From positions 1 through 25,035 of the forward strand of contig WFTD01000125.1 in NCBI GenBank assembly GCA_015485755.1: DNA of 25,035 nt. Reading direction: 5' to 3'. The DNA comes from Patescibacteria group bacterium. Its GTDB lineage: Bacteria > Patescibacteriota > Patescibacteriia > S139-126. Shown one piece after another: positions 1-6,749 of this stretch; position 1 is the stretch's first letter, and each line of letters opens with the position of its first letter. The position numbers and the translations under genes were made by a program. The notes under the pieces were generated by a model. It was not told the origin of the DNA, did not search any database, and worked only from the letters and a program-made list of their open reading frames with translations.

Positions 1-24
1 AAAAAACTGGCTTTGAAAGGCCAG
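1..24 (-). terminator. Intrinsic terminator of the putative small RNA
   Basis: Read on the minus strand, CTGGC and GCCAG (7-11 with 20-24) form a 5-bp stem around an 8-nt loop, followed at once by six T (1-6). This is a textbook Rho-independent shape. It is oriented to stop the transcript starting near 140. More T may follow outside the window. Confidence 0.7.
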
Positions 25-140
25 CTAATTTCTGCTTGTTTTTTGATAAATTTTGCCAATGCAAAAATCAACTGGTCTTTCCCTTTGCCAGTCTAAACCA
101 AAAGAAGTAATAACTTATTTTTGTAATAACTTGTCTCATG
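1..140 (-). ncRNA. Putative small RNA or untranslated leader, about 140 nt
   Basis: A strong promoter (146-174) and an intrinsic terminator (1-24) bound this stretch, and no credible coding sequence lies between them. The only ATG near the start (138) opens a 23-codon frame without a ribosome binding site. The RNA would hold a direct repeat of AAGTTATTAC (minus-strand copies at 107-116 and 123-132) and a hairpin pairing ACTGG 71-75 with CCAGT 88-92 before the terminator. I do not recognise an RNA family; it lacks the SRP RNA tetraloop motif. It could be a free small RNA or an attenuated leader of a gene beyond the left edge. That it is transcribed is inferred from the two signals. Confidence 0.45.
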
Positions 141-145
141 CTAAG

Positions 146-174
146 AGTATAGCAAATTAACAAACAAAAGTCAA
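146..174 (-). promoter_or_regulatory. Sigma-70-type promoter of the putative small RNA
   Basis: On the minus strand TTGACT (174-169) and TATACT (151-146) are separated by exactly 17 nt. Each differs from consensus at one position. The predicted start is near 139-140. The -35 box begins one base past the CCA end of the tRNA gene, so the unit can be transcribed independently of the tRNA. Confidence 0.7.
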
Positions 175-251
175 TGGTCGGGGTGACCCGACTCGAACGG
201 GCGACCTCACGCACCCCATGCGCGCGCTCTAGCCAACTGAGCTACACCCCG
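175..251 (-). tRNA. tRNA-Pro, anticodon GGG
   Basis: The minus strand folds into a complete cloverleaf of 77 nt: acceptor CGGGGTG with CACCCCG, D arm GCTC/GAGC, anticodon stem CGCGC/GCGTG with one G-U pair, anticodon loop ATGGGGT giving GGG, and T arm with TTCGAGT in the loop. The C1-G72 pair is the identity feature of bacterial proline tRNAs. The 3' CCA is encoded in the DNA (175-177). Its own promoter is not obvious; only weak A/T-rich hexamers lie upstream (255-290). Confidence 0.95.
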
Positions 252-267
252 ATACTGCCTTTATTGC

Positions 268-296
268 TTGTCACAATTGCCAAATAATAATAAAAT
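268..296 (+). promoter_or_regulatory. Candidate promoter of the plus-strand membrane gene
   Basis: TTGTCA (268-273) and TAAAAT (291-296) are 17 nt apart, with five of six consensus matches in each box. The start would be near 303, giving a leader of about 20 nt before the ATG at 323. It lies in the divergent gap between tRNA-Pro and this gene. Confidence 0.5.
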
Positions 297-322
297 TAAA
301 CTATCAACAATAAATAAAAACT

Positions 323-703
323 ATGTTTCACTCTAGATTAACCCTGGTCTTTAGTTTAATATTCTTTGTTATGATTGTTGTGGGATTGGTAATATTGGCA
401 ACGATTCCCACCTCAAAAAATATGATAATGATTTTGTTAATGATGCTAGCCCTAGTTGTTAGCACTGCCTTTTATCTACCCCTGCCCTGGCAAAAAACTT
501 TTGCCAAAAAGAATGATTTTAAGTTGCTTTATACTGCTGGTTACTTATCTAACTTAATTATCATTGTTATAACTTTTGCCGTAGCATGGTGGGAGTATAA
601 CTACCTCGGTTCAATTGGGTGGTGGTTTTATGTTATAATCATTGCCCTAACTCTTATTCATCCTGTGGTTACACTTATGCTTCAGGCTTTCTCTAAAAAA
701 TAA
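323..703 (+). CDS. Small integral membrane protein of unknown function
   Basis: This 126-residue protein is almost entirely hydrophobic. Four membrane spans are visible at about residues 7-27, 33-54, 68-92 and 99-122, with short loops and a lysine-bearing end (FSKK). There are no cysteines, catalytic motifs or signal-peptidase site, and I do not recognise a family. It is the only plus-strand gene in the window. The ATG at 323 is preceded by an A/T-rich leader with no Shine-Dalgarno sequence, about 20 nt after a good promoter, which supports this start. It converges on the L28 gene with two bases between the stops and no terminator hairpin, so the two transcripts may overlap. It is probably real, because length, promoter and membrane pattern agree. 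Confidence 0.7.
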   Translation: MFHSRLTLVFSLIFFVMIVVGLVILATIPTSKNMIMILLMMLALVVSTAFYLPLPWQKTFAKKNDFKLLYTAGYLSNLIIIVITFAVAWWEYNYLGSIGWWFYVIIIALTLIHPVVTLMLQAFSKK

Positions 704-705
704 AA

Positions 706-888
706 CTATTTTCGCCGAGGAGGTTTTGATAGAGTCTTAATACAACTAGTGCAAACCTTCATCTTCTTGCCGTCAATAACTTTGTTCTGCAAGTTAGGGA
801 AGCGTCTTTTTTTTGTTTGAATATTTGAGTGACTCCGGGAAGCAGCTGTTAGCACTCCCTTGCCACACATTTCACAGCGTCTTGACAT
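706..888 (-). CDS. rpmB: 50S ribosomal protein L28, zinc-binding form
   Basis: L28 is a small basic protein of the large ribosomal subunit. The start MSRRCEMCGKGVLT and the later KKRRFPNLQ and KVCTSC match the family. Cysteines at 5, 8, 46 and 49 form the two CxxC pairs of the zinc-carrying C+ version. I chose the ATG at 888 (60 residues), because the frame's upstream extension to 909 adds seven residues that L28 does not have. No Shine-Dalgarno is present, only a T-rich leader. The gene stops with TAG two bases from the convergent membrane gene. It may have a weak promoter of its own, or be read by transcripts passing the upstream 6S-like RNA. Confidence 0.92.
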   Translation of the reverse strand: MSRRCEMCGKGVLTAASRSHSNIQTKKRRFPNLQNKVIDGKKMKVCTSCIKTLSKPPRRK

Positions 889-959
889 AAAAAAACAATT
901 AATAATCAATTTTTACTGAATTACAATTTAACTAAAATCGCGAAAAAAATCAAGGCCTA

Positions 960-990
960 ACACCAAAGAGGTCGCAAATCCGCGACCTCT
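960..990 (-). terminator. Terminator-like hairpin at the end of the 6S-like RNA
   Basis: A perfect 9-bp stem, AGAGGTCGC (967-975) with GCGACCTCT (982-990), encloses a 6-nt loop. On the minus strand it is followed by TTTGGTGTT, a weak T tract, so termination may be incomplete. Confidence 0.55.
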
Positions 991-1178
991 CCAGCTTGTG
1001 GGGATAGCTCCTTTTAGGTCTTGCCGGTAACTGCTTCCCTGGTGTCCAGGTGGGTGCCCGCAGGAACAAAGCCGCTGAAAAGACCCAAAAATAAGGGAAT
1101 TCTCATTGGCTCTGCCCGATATAAGGCTCCCAAGCAGTACGATTGACGAAACAAGTAACCGGCCTTCCCTCGGAGCTA
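965..1178 (-). ncRNA. ssrS: Structured non-coding RNA, probable 6S RNA
   Basis: 6S RNA binds sigma-70 RNA polymerase and lowers transcription in slow growth. Between ndk and rpmB lies a GC-richer stretch of about 215 bases with no gene, a good promoter on its right and a terminator hairpin on its left. The RNA's ends pair: TAGCTCC (1178-1172) with GGAGCTA (1011-1005), then GCCGGTTAC (1163-1155) with GTTACCGGC (1031-1023) with one mismatch. The 3' half carries GGCACCCACCTGG followed by a small hairpin, CCTGG 1050-1046 with CCAGG 1042-1038, which resembles the 3' side of the 6S central bubble. The long closed rod with an open middle and the size fit 6S. The assignment rests on memory of the family, not on a covariance search. 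SRP RNA and RNase P RNA were considered and fit less well. Confidence 0.5.
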
Positions 1179-1183
1179 ATATT

Positions 1184-1212
1184 AGTATAGCACACCCGCC
1201 CTAAAAAGTAAA
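1184..1212 (-). promoter_or_regulatory. Promoter of the 6S-like RNA
   Basis: On the minus strand an extended -10, TGCTATACT (1192-1184), lies 17 nt after TTTACT (1212-1207). The predicted start, near 1177, coincides with the first base-paired residue of the RNA. The promoter directly follows the ndk stop codon. Confidence 0.65.
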
Positions 1213-1221
1213 TATCCAATA

Positions 1222-1698
1222 TTAGGCTGACAACTCATCTTCACTATAAACCCAATTCCAGTCATCTTTCCGATAATCAAATAACTCCTCTTCAGTAAAA
1301 AACCTCTTAATTTCAACTTGAGCTGTATCTAAACTATCGGAAGCATGGACAATATTGTTTGACTTAGACATAGAAAAGTCGCCCCTAATTGAACCTGCTT
1401 GGGCTTCACGAGCGTTGGTTGGGCCAACAATCAATCTAACCGTCTCAATCACATCAACTCCCTCAAGCACCATTAACACAACCGGAGATGACTTCATAAA
1501 CCCCTTGAGATCGTCAAAAAAAGGTTTGTCCTTGTGATGAGAATAGTGCTCATCTAAAATTTCATCTGATAGCTGCATCATTTTAATGCCGGCAATCTTT
1601 AGACCTTTTTCTTCAAAGCGAGTAATGATTCTGCCGAGCAAATTTCTCTGCAAGGCATCGGGTTTTACAATAATAAGCGTTCTTTCTAGACCTGGCAT
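1222..1698 (-). CDS. ndk: Nucleoside diphosphate kinase
   Basis: This enzyme transfers the terminal phosphate from ATP to nucleoside diphosphates through a phosphohistidine, supplying NTPs and dNTPs in the cytoplasm. The whole family fold is present in 158 residues: RTLIIVKPDAL at the N-terminus with Lys12, GPTNA near residue 92, RGDF near 105, and NIVHASDS with the catalytic His118. The usual NIVHGSDS has Gly where this protein has Ala119. It is some 15 residues longer than the E. coli enzyme because of an acidic, aromatic tail, a length common in other phyla. The ATG at 1698 has no Shine-Dalgarno. It lies 22 bases after the receiver-domain gene and is likely co-transcribed with it. Confidence 0.96.
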   Translation of the reverse strand: MPGLERTLIIVKPDALQRNLLGRIITRFEEKGLKIAGIKMMQLSDEILDEHYSHHKDKPFFDDLKGFMKSSPVVLMVLEGVDVIETVRLIVGPTNAREAQAGSIRGDFSMSKSNNIVHASDSLDTAQVEIKRFFTEEELFDYRKDDWNWVYSEDELSA

Positions 1699-1720
1699 AT
1701 TGTTTTATATTATTTAATTA

Positions 1721-2128
1721 TTATTTTTTATTGCTTTTAAAAAACTTTTTAACCTTATCAACTAATTCAGACGGGGTCAAGCTAGCTTTTACCAAATAAT
1801 CATCAGCTCCTAAATCTTTTCCGCGTTTAATATCTTCGTTTTGCCCCAAATTAGTCAACATTATTACTGGAATTTTTTTTGTTTTAGCGCTCTGCTTCAA
1901 CTCTTTCAATACCATAAAACCATCCATCTGCGGCAAAATTATATCAAGCAAAATCAAATCGGGCTTATTCTTTTGCGCAAGTTGCAAACCAGTATATCCA
2001 TCATTGGCTATATCAACTTCATAACCTTCGCTGGTAAATTTAGTTGAATACATTTGAGCTAACGATTCTTCGTCTTCCACTAATAAAATTTTTATCTTTT
2101 TGGTTCTTTTCTTGGTTGTTGACTTCAT
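1721..2128 (-). CDS. Stand-alone response regulator receiver protein (CheY-like)
   Basis: The 135 residues are a single receiver domain after a short lysine-rich N-terminus. All the phosphorylation residues are present: acidic pair Glu18/Asp19 (LLVEDEES), phospho-acceptor Asp62 (LILLDIILPQMDG), Thr92 (IMLTN) and Lys114 (YLVKAS). There is no DNA-binding or enzyme output domain, so it must act by protein contact, as CheY- and Spo0F-like proteins do. No histidine kinase is in the window, and the partner is unknown. The ATG at 2128 has AAGG seven bases upstream, one of few Shine-Dalgarno-like elements here. It is followed by ndk after 22 bases. A promoter candidate sits at 2151-2179. Confidence 0.92.
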   Translation of the reverse strand: MKSTTKKRTKKIKILLVEDEESLAQMYSTKFTSEGYEVDIANDGYTGLQLAQKNKPDLILLDIILPQMDGFMVLKELKQSAKTKKIPVIMLTNLGQNEDIKRGKDLGADDYLVKASLTPSELVDKVKKFFKSNKK

Positions 2129-2150
2129 AAAAAAACCTTAACTACAACAT

Positions 2151-2179
2151 AGCATAACAAAAAAAATTACTCTTGCCAA
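2151..2179 (-). promoter_or_regulatory. Candidate promoter for the receiver protein and ndk
   Basis: On the minus strand TTGGCA (2179-2174) and TATGCT (2156-2151) are 17 nt apart. The -35 box overlaps the last codons of the MBL hydrolase gene. The start would be near 2144, 16 bases before the receiver gene's ATG. Confidence 0.4.
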
Positions 2180-3039
2180 ATAATACGACTATCGCTAACT
2201 AAATGGATTGTTCCTATTTTATCAGTTCGCAAAACTTTAATATTAAGCAAATCCAAATTCCTCAAAGTACGAAAATGAGGGTGGCCAAACTTGTTATCCT
2301 TTCCCACTGAAATAACCGCCAAGTCTGGACTAACAGCCTGAAGCCAGTCTAAATTAGATGAAGTGCGAGAGCCGTGATGACCGACCTGCAAAATGTTAGC
2401 CTGCAACGGCGCGCTTTGTTTGACTAGCATTGTCTCTTGGGCTTGGGGCAAATCCCCGCTAAACAACAAACTTACGCCATCTCCCAACTGCGCTTTTATT
2501 ACCAGCGACCAACTATTGCTGTCATTGCTTGCCACTTGCTTTTCCGGATAAAGAATTTCTAACCTTACTCCATCTATCAATAAAGTATCACCTGTTTTTA
2601 CTTGGTTAATTTTTGTCCCTTGGCGCTTTAAATTGCCAATCAATATGCGCCACAAATCATTTTCAACTGTCCACCGGCTCTTCCAAACCTGGCGAATTTG
2701 ATAGCGCTGGCTAAGCGGAATAAAACCCAAAATATGATCCTGATCAAAATGAGTAATGATTGCCAAATCAATTACTCTTTCATAAAAAGGCAAAGCTCGT
2801 CCCACTTCTGACAAAATTGATAAATCTGGACCAGCATCAATTAAAATATTTTTCCCAGAGGGAGTTCTAATCAAAGTTGCATCTCCTTGCCCTACATTCA
2901 AAAAATAAATATGGAATCTTCCCCTGGTAAAAAATTTCTCTATTTGCGGCTGGCTGGTAAGCTGCAGCAAAATATTGCTGAAACTTAACCCCGCAATTGC
3001 AACAATAATTATAACAATCTTTTTAACACTTTCTCGCAT
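2167..3039 (-). CDS. ComEC-type metallo-beta-lactamase-fold hydrolase, membrane-anchored
   Basis: This is the extracytoplasmic hydrolase domain that in many bacteria forms the C-terminal part of ComEC/Rec2, where it is thought to degrade one DNA strand during uptake. The 290-residue protein starts with its own hydrophobic anchor (residues 8-27). The metal-binding motifs follow: NVGQGDA near 48, THFDQDH at 96-102 (the ComEC variant with Asp replacing the second His), SGD near 194-196, GHHGS at 220-224 and FGHPH near 251. The start overlaps the end of comEC by 17 bases in another frame. The separate anchor and start argue for a true two-gene arrangement rather than a frameshift. It likely works with the upstream channel protein, but could also be an unrelated secreted MBL enzyme. 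Confidence 0.88.
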   Translation of the reverse strand: MRESVKKIVIIIVAIAGLSFSNILLQLTSQPQIEKFFTRGRFHIYFLNVGQGDATLIRTPSGKNILIDAGPDLSILSEVGRALPFYERVIDLAIITHFDQDHILGFIPLSQRYQIRQVWKSRWTVENDLWRILIGNLKRQGTKINQVKTGDTLLIDGVRLEILYPEKQVASNDSNSWSLVIKAQLGDGVSLLFSGDLPQAQETMLVKQSAPLQANILQVGHHGSRTSSNLDWLQAVSPDLAVISVGKDNKFGHPHFRTLRNLDLLNIKVLRTDKIGTIHLVSDSRIIWQE

Positions 3040-4537
3040 AAGGCCATTTTATCCAATTAACTTTAATCAAAAACAAAAAGACTGCAACATACCAAATAAC
3101 TATCGCTGCCAAGGGTAAACGATCTACCAATATGCTAGCCAGAGGAAAGGCGGCTAATTTTTCTGTAACCCACAGAGGATAAGATAATAGCACCTGAGCC
3201 AACCAACCAATTACTTGCCCCAAAGGAAAATAAATGAAACTGATAACAACCGCGGCAAAGCCAATCGCCATAATTGCTGGAATAACAAATAATATCAACA
3301 GATTAGCTGGCAGAGCCACTAATGAAAAACGTCCGAATTGATAAACAATCAAAGGGGCGGTCATGAAAATAGCAGAAAGAGTTGTTACCACCGCCTCTTG
3401 CAAAGAAAAAATTTTAGGCAGCCAATTAAAATAAGGCTGAAGATGAGGGGCTAAATAAATCAGGCCAGCGGTGGCCAAAAACGACAATTGAAACCCGGCA
3501 TCATAGAGCAATACCTTAGGATTTGCCAAACACATAATAGCCGCCGCTATCAGTAGTATCACGCTAGTTCTAACACCACCGCCAGAATTGTAAGCAACTA
3601 TTACTAGAATGCTCATCAAAGCCGCTCTCACCACAGAAGCTGACATGCCTGTAATAACAACGAAAAATATAATAACAGCAATAACAACAATGTAAGCATA
3701 CTTACGGCTTACGCCTAGCCATGGCATTGCTAGCATCACCATAACAAATAAAATCATAATATTGTAACCTGACAGGGCAACAATATGAGTAGTGCCAGTT
3801 ATATTAAAATTTTCCATCACCTGCGGATCAATTGATCTTTTCGCCCCCCACAAAAGTCCACCCAAAAAAGCAGCGTAAGGCTCAGCTACTAATATATTAA
3901 CCCTATTTATTACAGCAGTTTTAAGCTGCAGCAATCTGGCCAGCGCTAAATTAGGAGGGTCAAATCCTATTTTGCTGACCTGAGGATAATAAGCAACCGA
4001 ATATATGCCAAATAAAGATAAATATTTATCATAAGCAAAATCATCAAAGCGCGGCACTGGCTTTACTTTCCCCTGAACCAATAAAACATCTCCGTACGCA
4101 TATGAAGGATAAAGCGGCAAGGTCAACAAAACTTTTCCTTGGGCTGGGTTTTGATTTACTTTCTGTACTGACAAAGTAATTTTTTGTTTTTGGAGTCGTT
4201 GTTGCGGTTCTGCTGACACCACTCCTTCTATTTCCACTTCCTGACCATTGTACCATTCTACCCTTTTCTCTGATAAAACCGGCCAAGACAATTGCCATCT
4301 CCCTACCCCGACGCTTGCTCCCACTAGAGCAATCAAAAAAATCTTCACTGCTAAAGACGGGGAAAGAAGAAATAAATATAAGAAACTAAATAAAATTAGC
4401 AAGTAAATAAAAAATAAATCAACTGTCACCTTGCTGCCGATAACAATGCCTACCAAAAAAAATGAACAAAAAATATAAACCCAATAATAAGGCTTCCAAT
4501 TATTTATTTTTAATTTGTTGCCAAGCCCACCTAGCAT
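3023..4537 (-). CDS. comEC: ComEC/Rec2 DNA-uptake channel, membrane part only
   Basis: ComEC forms the inner-membrane channel that imports single-stranded DNA in natural transformation. The 504 residues show an N-terminal membrane segment pair (about 16-80), a beta-rich OB-like domain (about 90-180, with EIEGVVSAEPQQRL), and the polytopic Competence domain (about 210-500). The last includes LLWGAKRSI and the family motif HIVALSGYNI near 252, followed by MSASVVRAALM. The MBL domain usually fused at the C-terminus is a separate downstream gene. The ATG at 4537 overlaps the end of queG by 38 bases; a later start cannot be excluded, since no Shine-Dalgarno marks the site. No comEA, comF or pilus genes lie in the window. 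Confidence 0.9.
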   Translation of the reverse strand: MLGGLGNKLKINNWKPYYWVYIFCSFFLVGIVIGSKVTVDLFFIYLLILFSFLYLFLLSPSLAVKIFLIALVGASVGVGRWQLSWPVLSEKRVEWYNGQEVEIEGVVSAEPQQRLQKQKITLSVQKVNQNPAQGKVLLTLPLYPSYAYGDVLLVQGKVKPVPRFDDFAYDKYLSLFGIYSVAYYPQVSKIGFDPPNLALARLLQLKTAVINRVNILVAEPYAAFLGGLLWGAKRSIDPQVMENFNITGTTHIVALSGYNIMILFVMVMLAMPWLGVSRKYAYIVVIAVIIFFVVITGMSASVVRAALMSILVIVAYNSGGGVRTSVILLIAAAIMCLANPKVLLYDAGFQLSFLATAGLIYLAPHLQPYFNWLPKIFSLQEAVVTTLSAIFMTAPLIVYQFGRFSLVALPANLLILFVIPAIMAIGFAAVVISFIYFPLGQVIGWLAQVLLSYPLWVTEKLAAFPLASILVDRLPLAAIVIWYVAVFLFLIKVNWIKWPYARKC

Positions 4538-5564
4538 GGTCCCTAATTATCTTGTCAGGATGATCTAAAAAATTTTTTACAGCCAAAGCAGCTCTTTTCT
4601 CTCCCCAATTGCCCAAAGCTATCATCACATTTCTCATAAACCCGCTATAACCGGTCCTTAATACAGGCGAGTTGCGAAAATAGTTGCGAAAGTCATCTTC
4701 TGACAAATCAACCAAATCAAGCAGAGCCGGCGCGACCATTTCTGTTCTTACTGGCAAATCAGACCAACTTTTTACTTTTTTATTCCACGGGCAAACAATT
4801 TGACAAATATCACAACCAAATATCCAATTTTTCATCAAAGGACGTAAATTTTCAGGAACAGAACCACGATGTTCAATTGTTAAATAAGATATGCATAACC
4901 GAGCGTCAAGTTTATAGGGAGAAGTTAAAGCTCCCGTAGGGCAAGCATCCAAACAGCGGCGGCATAATCCGCAAGTTGGAGCAGGTAAATTGCTTGGTAA
5001 CTCTTCTTCTTTTTGCCAGCGCAACTGAGGCAAATCAACATCAACAATTATTTCACCTAAAAAAAAGTAAGACCCTTTGATCTGATTGATAAAGGTTGTA
5101 TTTTTGCCAATAAACCCCAAACCAGCCTGACTGGCTAATTCTTTCTCCAGCAACGGGCCTGTGTCAACATAAACCCTATACTGAAAATCTCCCTTGTATA
5201 AAGCGGAAAACTCTCGGATAAAAGATGTTAATCTTTTTTTGAACCATTTATGATAATCATCATACCAAGCATAAGCAGCGATTAATCCACGGCTAGGGTC
5301 AGATTTTAATTGGGCTGGAATTTGAGCGGGACGATAAAAAACTCCGGCTACAATAGCGCTGCGAGCTTTGCCCCATAAATTTTGCCTCGGATCAAGACGC
5401 CTAGATAAATTATTCAGATACCATGTCATTTGACCAAAACTAGCCTGCCTCACCCAGTCAATAATCTCTTTCTTAAAGCCGCTCTCTTGCAACCTTACTG
5501 TTCCCAATAAATCCAATTTATATTTTTGGGCTAACTTAGATAAAAACAAAGAGGCATCCTGCAT
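4500..5564 (-). CDS. queG: Epoxyqueuosine reductase
   Basis: QueG carries out the last step of queuosine synthesis, reducing epoxyqueuosine in the anticodon of tRNAs for Asp, Asn, His and Tyr, with cobalamin and two [4Fe-4S] clusters. The 354 residues show the whole family layout: the N-terminal cobalamin-binding half with the proposed catalytic Asp134 (VDTGPLLEKELA); two ferredoxin-like cysteine groups, C198xxC201xxC204xxxC208 and C251xxC254xxxC258; and a C-terminal HEAT-like helical part (ALGNWGEKRAAL). It starts at an ATG one base past the prfB stop, so the two are translationally linked. No other queuosine gene is visible here. It is one of three cobalamin-related genes in the window. Confidence 0.95.
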   Translation of the reverse strand: MQDASLFLSKLAQKYKLDLLGTVRLQESGFKKEIIDWVRQASFGQMTWYLNNLSRRLDPRQNLWGKARSAIVAGVFYRPAQIPAQLKSDPSRGLIAAYAWYDDYHKWFKKRLTSFIREFSALYKGDFQYRVYVDTGPLLEKELASQAGLGFIGKNTTFINQIKGSYFFLGEIIVDVDLPQLRWQKEEELPSNLPAPTCGLCRRCLDACPTGALTSPYKLDARLCISYLTIEHRGSVPENLRPLMKNWIFGCDICQIVCPWNKKVKSWSDLPVRTEMVAPALLDLVDLSEDDFRNYFRNSPVLRTGYSGFMRNVMIALGNWGEKRAALAVKNFLDHPDKIIRDHARWAWQQIKNK

Positions 5565-5565
5565 G

Positions 5566-6669
5566 CTATCTGTCTAAATTATTAACCTTCCATCGAAGAT
5601 AACTTTCAATAAAACCCATTATTTCACCATCTAAAACTTTTTCTGGATCTCCTTCTTCATGCCCTGTGCGCAGGTCTTTTACCATCTTATATGGATGAAG
5701 GACGTATGATCTGATTTGATTGCCCCAAGCTGCCTCTTTATGCTCGCCTTTAATATTTTTGAGTTCTTCTTGATGTTGCAATTTAGACAGGTGTAAAAGT
5801 TTAGCCTTGAGAATACGCAAAGCTGTTTCTTTGTTCTGCAATTGAGACCTTTCATTTTGACAAGTAACTGTAATGCCGGTTGGCAAATGCACAACCCTTA
5901 CAGCTGAATAGGTTGTATTGACTGATTGACCGCCATGACCGGATGACAAAAAGGTGTCAATCCGCAAATCTTTTTCATCCAACTCAACCTCTGCCTCTGC
6001 CAATTCTGGAATTACTTCTACCAACGCAAAGGAAGTATGGCGAGCATGATCAGCATCAAAAGGAGAAAGGCGCACCAGGCGATGGACGCCATGTTCAGAC
6101 TGAAGCAATCCGTAAGCATTTTTCGCCTTAACTGCAATTGTAATTGATTTGATGCCGACCGTCCCCCCGCGAGAACTGTCTAAAATAGAAAATGACCATC
6201 CCTGTTTTTCAAAAAAACGAATATACATTCTAGATAACATTTCAGCCCAATCATGGGCATCATCACCCCCAGCACCAGCATGAATAGACAAAATAGCTGG
6301 GTTGTGATCATACTCATCCCGCAAAAATAACTCTTGCTCCAATCGCTGATACAGCCTTGCCAATTTGTCTGTCTCCTGATCAATCTCCTTCCGCAAATTG
6401 ACATTTGTATCTGACTGATCTAGCTTAGCTAAAGCAAGTAAATCATTCACTTGTTTAGAGAGTCTGGTCCAATTGTCTATTTCCTCTCTCAACCAAGCTG
6501 CTTGCTGTGAAATATTAGTTGCCCGCTTTTGGTCCTGCCAAAAATCAGGTGATTGCATCAAACGCTCAAATTCTGTTAGCTTCTTTTTTTTGGCGTCAAT
6601 ATCAATCACTGCCAAAGCTTGTTTGACTCTTTTTTGCAGACTTTCAATTTTATCAATTGTTTCTTTCAT
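5566..6669 (-). CDS. prfB: Peptide chain release factor 2
   Basis: RF2 ends translation at UAA and UGA. The 367 residues have the N-terminal coiled helical domain, the stop-codon-reading tripeptide SPF at 202-204 (which distinguishes RF2 from RF1), and the GGQ peptidyl-tRNA hydrolysis motif at 246-248 in SGHGGQSVNTT. The autoregulatory +1 frameshift site of many prfB genes is missing: the sequence runs through LAVIDIDAKKK in one frame with no internal stop. TGA ends htrA and pduO in this window, consistent with a working RF2 and the standard code. It begins an operon with queG and comEC and follows the htrA terminator. A -10-like TAGAAT lies a few bases before the ATG but with no good -35 box. 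Confidence 0.96.
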   Translation of the reverse strand: MKETIDKIESLQKRVKQALAVIDIDAKKKKLTEFERLMQSPDFWQDQKRATNISQQAAWLREEIDNWTRLSKQVNDLLALAKLDQSDTNVNLRKEIDQETDKLARLYQRLEQELFLRDEYDHNPAILSIHAGAGGDDAHDWAEMLSRMYIRFFEKQGWSFSILDSSRGGTVGIKSITIAVKAKNAYGLLQSEHGVHRLVRLSPFDADHARHTSFALVEVIPELAEAEVELDEKDLRIDTFLSSGHGGQSVNTTYSAVRVVHLPTGITVTCQNERSQLQNKETALRILKAKLLHLSKLQHQEELKNIKGEHKEAAWGNQIRSYVLHPYKMVKDLRTGHEEGDPEKVLDGEIMGFIESYLRWKVNNLDR

Positions 6670-6690
6670 AATTCTATCCTAACCAAGAAC

Positions 6691-6730
6691 ACAAAAAAAA
6701 TAAAGCCGCCACTATTTGGCGGACTTTATT
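6691..6730 (-). terminator. Intrinsic terminator of the htrA operon
   Basis: On the minus strand AATAAAG and CTTTATT flank a GC core, CCGCCA (6706-6711) with TGGCGG (6717-6722), around a 5-nt loop with one bulged base (6723). A run of eight T (6700-6693) follows. This is the strongest terminator in the window. It separates htrA from prfB. Confidence 0.9.
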
Positions 6731-6749
6731 ACGGGTAAACAAAATTTAA

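Noticed and set aside
965..1178. SRP (4.5S) RNA, because of GGGAAGCAG near the small hairpin
   Set aside because: The SRP domain IV hairpin needs a GNRA-type tetraloop and a CAG-like internal-loop strand on its 5' side; here the loop is a 3-nt ACA and that strand is missing.
965..1178. RNase P RNA, because of GAGGGAAGGCCGG
   Set aside because: At about 215 nt it is far too short, and the conserved 3' core motif with ACAGAA was not found.
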